Assembly: GCA_015065085.1 (NCBI GenBank)
Contig: SVQW01000001.1
Location: forward strand, 230,258 to 294,257
DNA length: 64,000 bases
Source of the DNA: Oscillospiraceae bacterium
Lineage (GTDB): Bacteria; Bacillota; Clostridia; Oscillospirales; SIG627
Direction: 5' to 3'
Position numbers and translations under genes: made by a program
Shown here: positions 61,607-64,000 of the stretch, in pieces
Layout of the letters: each line of letters opens with the position of its first letter
Numbering within the stretch: position 1 is the stretch's first letter
Notes under the pieces: model-generated
Seen by the model: only the letters and a program-made list of their open reading frames with translations
Databases searched by the model: none
Told to the model about the DNA's origin: nothing

Positions 61607-64000
61607 GTGAAATTTAAGTTTGTAATTCCGTTTTTGATTTTAATTTGTGTGTGTTTTGCTTCAGCTGCTGATAATGAATGGGCGTTTGACACCATGGATA
61701 AGCTTTTACAGTGGACTTCAGATTCGGATATGCTGCAATTCGATATTAAAAACGGAAAATGTGAATTTATCCCCATGGGTAACAAACCGTATATTTCCAG
61801 AAGCTTTGGAAAAACTGATATGGATGTTGCTGATTATAAATATGCCGCGGTGCGTGTTAGTTGCGATTCGGCAGGCTGCACCCTGAGATTCATTATTGAA
61901 ACTACCGAGGCTGAATATCAGAGTGAATTGCCGATCGGCAGTGGCGGTGAGTGGGAAAATGTTGTTTTTAATACTGAACTTAAAGGAACGCTTAATAAAA
62001 TAACATTGTATTTTTTGCGTTCCGATGGTGTGCATGGTGATGCACATATTGTTATAGACCGAATTGGTCTTTTTGAAACCGAGGAAAAAACACAGCAGTT
62101 TTTAGGTCGTTCTCTCATTTCACTAAAGGAAAATGAAAAGCTTTTTTCTCCGGACGGAATAAATCCGCCAAGCTGGGTGTTTTCGGGTATTGCGGATACT
62201 TCCGTGTGGAATATAAGCGGCGAAACATTCAATAAAGTCGGAATGTTGAACATTAAAGCAGATGGCACTATCAAGGCGGAACATCTACTTTCGCATTCCT
62301 TTAATGCTCTTGAGTTTGCCTATTTTGCGTTCAGATATAAAACTTCAACCGAGTTTTCCCAAACCTACTTGAGCTTTAATGGCATGGATTCACCTAAATC
62401 TCACTTTGTTTTGCAATCCGACGGTGCATGGCACAATGTCATTGTGGATATGTCAAAATACTCTCACCGTGCTTGGAAAGACCGTATACATCAGCTTGCG
62501 TTGATATTTGACGGCGGAGGAGAAATTGATATTGAACGTGTAGGATTTTTTTCGAACTACTACGATGCTTCTGCTTTTCTTCTTCAAAGTGCAAGTTTTG
62601 ATAATTTTTCCGACGGAGCGGTATATAAGGGAAGTAATTATAAAATAACTGTTCTGCCGGATAAGATGAGTGAGCCTTATACCGAGCATGACATTATGCC
62701 TTCAGGAGTTGCGGATATTAAAAGCGGTACGTGCACGGATGTTGTGCTTTGTGACGGCACACCGCTGTCACTTTCTGAGGTCACAAAGAACGGTTATGTA
62801 GTGTATTTTGCTTCCAAAAAAGGTTTATACACAATAAAGCAGAATAAAAAGCAGTATATCGACACCGATTCACATTGGGGAAGCGAATATATTGACTACG
62901 TTTCTGCGCGTACACTTTTCGGCGGTACATCCGAAACGGAATTCTCACCCGATATGACGATTACACGCGGTATGTTAATTACTGTGCTCGGACGTATGCA
63001 CGGCGTCGATGCTTCGCTTGTCGGTAACGACAGCGGGTATGCAGATGTGGCTCCTGAACAGTATTATGCTCCTTACATAAAATGGGGGAGAGAGAATGGC
63101 ATATTTAATCCCGATGGCATGTTTTTTTGTCCGGAAAGTCCCATAACCCGCGGTGAAATGTCATTGGTAATTTCAAATTATGTTTCATACAGCGGATATA
63201 CTTTCCCCAAACGTTCCGCCGACTTCTCTTTTAACGATATTGACCATTGCTCGGAGCAAATAAAGAATGCAATTATATTTGTACAGTCTTTGGGTATCAT
63301 TAAGGGCAAGGCGTTGTACATTTTTGACCCTGACGGCTTTTTTACCCGTGCGGAAGCATGCACCGTTATGACCAGGCTTATCAAATCAATTCTCGGGCTT
63401 TATCATGACACCTATTACACAGACGAATATTTTGCCGGCGAAAAGCTTCATATCGGAGCATTAGGTAATTTTGACACGGAAGTACTTAATGAAAATCTTC
63501 TTGAGGCATATGGCACGGCAGGCTTCAATACACTTTTGATGAGCAACGAAATGTTGCAAAGCGAAAAGATAAATATGACATTTGATTACTGCGATAGAAA
63601 TGGGATAAATGTTATTACTACTCAGCAAAGTCCGTATGATTCAAACCTTCTTGAATATAGCGAAAGACCTTCGTTTTACGGCAGTCTTTTGGCAAATGAG
63701 ATAGGAAGCGAAGATTTGACCGAGACATCAATTTTGCTTGAAGAATATCATTCTTACGTGCAGGGTAAAAAGTCGTTTATCAATCTTTTGCCACTGTATT
63801 CTTCCGGAAATCAGCTTAAATACGGTACAATGGCTGATTTCCCTGATTATTATGATGCCGATTTGGCGTTGTATTCCGAATATTGCCGTGAGTATGCACA
63901 ACTCGGACACACCGATGTGCTCATGACAAGTATTTTTCCGTATACCGAAAACGGATTGTATGAAAGCTATATTGAAGCGGTAAGTATCGTTTCGTCAATA
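61607..64000 (+). CDS. SLH surface protein E, partial (degenerate glycosidase-like member)
   Basis: 798 codons to the window edge, GTG start after CGGAGG. Signal peptide MKFKFVIPFLILICVCFAS. Two CBM-like modules (about 20-165 and 180-330), SLH triplet (about 419-600; THWGSEY-type opening is DSHWGSEYIDY), then the glycosidase-like domain. Its DEPG position reads ANEIG (N697, E698) and the TDIYP position reads TSIFP (S775), while NLLPLYS is kept, so the proposed catalytic Asp residues are changed. It may be a binding-only member. The reading frame is open throughout, so it is not simply a pseudogene. The C-terminal end lies beyond the window. Confidence 0.83.
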   Translation, partial: MKFKFVIPFLILICVCFASAADNEWAFDTMDKLLQWTSDSDMLQFDIKNGKCEFIPMGNKPYISRSFGKTDMDVADYKYAAVRVSCDSAGCTLRFIIETTEAEYQSELPIGSGGEWENVVFNTELKGTLNKITLYFLRSDGVHGDAHIVIDRIGLFETEEKTQQFLGRSLISLKENEKLFSPDGINPPSWVFSGIADTSVWNISGETFNKVGMLNIKADGTIKAEHLLSHSFNALEFAYFAFRYKTSTEFSQTYLSFNGMDSPKSHFVLQSDGAWHNVIVDMSKYSHRAWKDRIHQLALIFDGGGEIDIERVGFFSNYYDASAFLLQSASFDNFSDGAVYKGSNYKITVLPDKMSEPYTEHDIMPSGVADIKSGTCTDVVLCDGTPLSLSEVTKNGYVVYFASKKGLYTIKQNKKQYIDTDSHWGSEYIDYVSARTLFGGTSETEFSPDMTITRGMLITVLGRMHGVDASLVGNDSGYADVAPEQYYAPYIKWGRENGIFNPDGMFFCPESPITRGEMSLVISNYVSYSGYTFPKRSADFSFNDIDHCSEQIKNAIIFVQSLGIIKGKALYIFDPDGFFTRAEACTVMTRLIKSILGLYHDTYYTDEYFAGEKLHIGALGNFDTEVLNENLLEAYGTAGFNTLLMSNEMLQSEKINMTFDYCDRNGINVITTQQSPYDSNLLEYSERPSFYGSLLANEIGSEDLTETSILLEEYHSYVQGKKSFINLLPLYSSGNQLKYGTMADFPDYYDADLALYSEYCREYAQLGHTDVLMTSIFPYTENGLYESYIEAVSIVSSI

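Noticed and set aside
1..64000. Prophage, insertion sequences, transposases, tRNA or rRNA genes, or CRISPR-Cas
   Set aside because: No integrase, transposase, terminal inverted repeats, cloverleaf-like sequence or repeat-spacer array was seen.

Overview
The window reads as chromosome of an anaerobic, spore-forming, Gram-positive Clostridia-type bacterium. Supporting signs are spoVAC-spoVAD-spoVAE, a SleC-like cortex-lytic protein, a T-box leader, a large SRP RNA next to dnaX, IreB, formate-tetrahydrofolate ligase, acetate kinase, near-consensus sigma-A promoters with 17-nt spacers, and strong AGGAGG-type ribosome binding sites. I cannot name the genus. I see no phage, insertion sequence, CRISPR array, tRNA or rRNA gene.

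Layout. 1-2.7 kb: acetate kinase (cut by the window edge), tmcAL and an EamA exporter. 2.8-5.5 kb: a T-box riboswitch, probably isoleucine-specific, controlling an XRE-cupin-acyl-CoA-synthetase fusion. 5.5-8.3 kb: a SleC-like protein with six peptidoglycan-binding repeats. 8.4-12.2 kb: large SLH surface protein A. 12.2-16.5 kb: spoVA genes, ndoA/mazF toxin, PepV dipeptidase, YbaK-type deacylase. 16.5-20.5 kb: SLH protein B on the minus strand. 20.5-24.4 kb: ireB with a 94-aa partner, and an ATP-grasp/PHP/NodB-deacetylase operon. 24.4-32.1 kb: dinB, xpt, a nucleoside ABC importer, sfsA. 32.1-38.3 kb: fhs, tsaE, tsaB, rpiB, SRP RNA, dnaX, ybaB, recR. 38.3-50.5 kb: a P-type-ATPase-like relic, nusB, an M22 protein, xseA, xseB, OLE RNA, oapA, dxs, tlyA, nadK, argR, recN, tyrS. 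50.7-64 kb: SLH protein C, an AlkD-type protein, rplJL with an L10 leader, metY, SLH protein D, an EEP-family phosphatase/nuclease, and SLH protein E running off the end.

Two things stand out. First, 42.4-43.7 kb holds what I read as an OLE (ornate, large, extremophilic) RNA with its membrane partner OapA. The call rests on the xseB-RNA-oapA-dxs neighbourhood, on the OapA sequence, and on long-range complementary arms I could pair by eye. Second, five large secreted proteins (A-E) are scattered among housekeeping genes and share one modular plan: signal peptide, beta-sandwich carbohydrate-binding-like modules, three SLH domains in the middle of the chain, then a C-terminal catalytic-type domain. 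In A, B, C and E that domain is an unassigned glycosidase-like barrel (DEPG and TDIYP motifs, altered in E). In D it is replaced by an SGNH/GDSL hydrolase. They look like a cell-wall-anchored glycan-processing family.

Other points of note: an Ile-type T-box upstream of an acyl-CoA ligase, which hints at isoleucine made from a scavenged branched acid; a probable leaderless ATP-grasp gene divergent from dinB; a TACGAA-repeat operator candidate at dinB; a spoVAC gene without a normal start codon; and a protein between recR and nusB that looks like a P-type ATPase stripped of its ATP-hydrolysing domains. Function calls come from motifs and family knowledge read by eye; no search was run.
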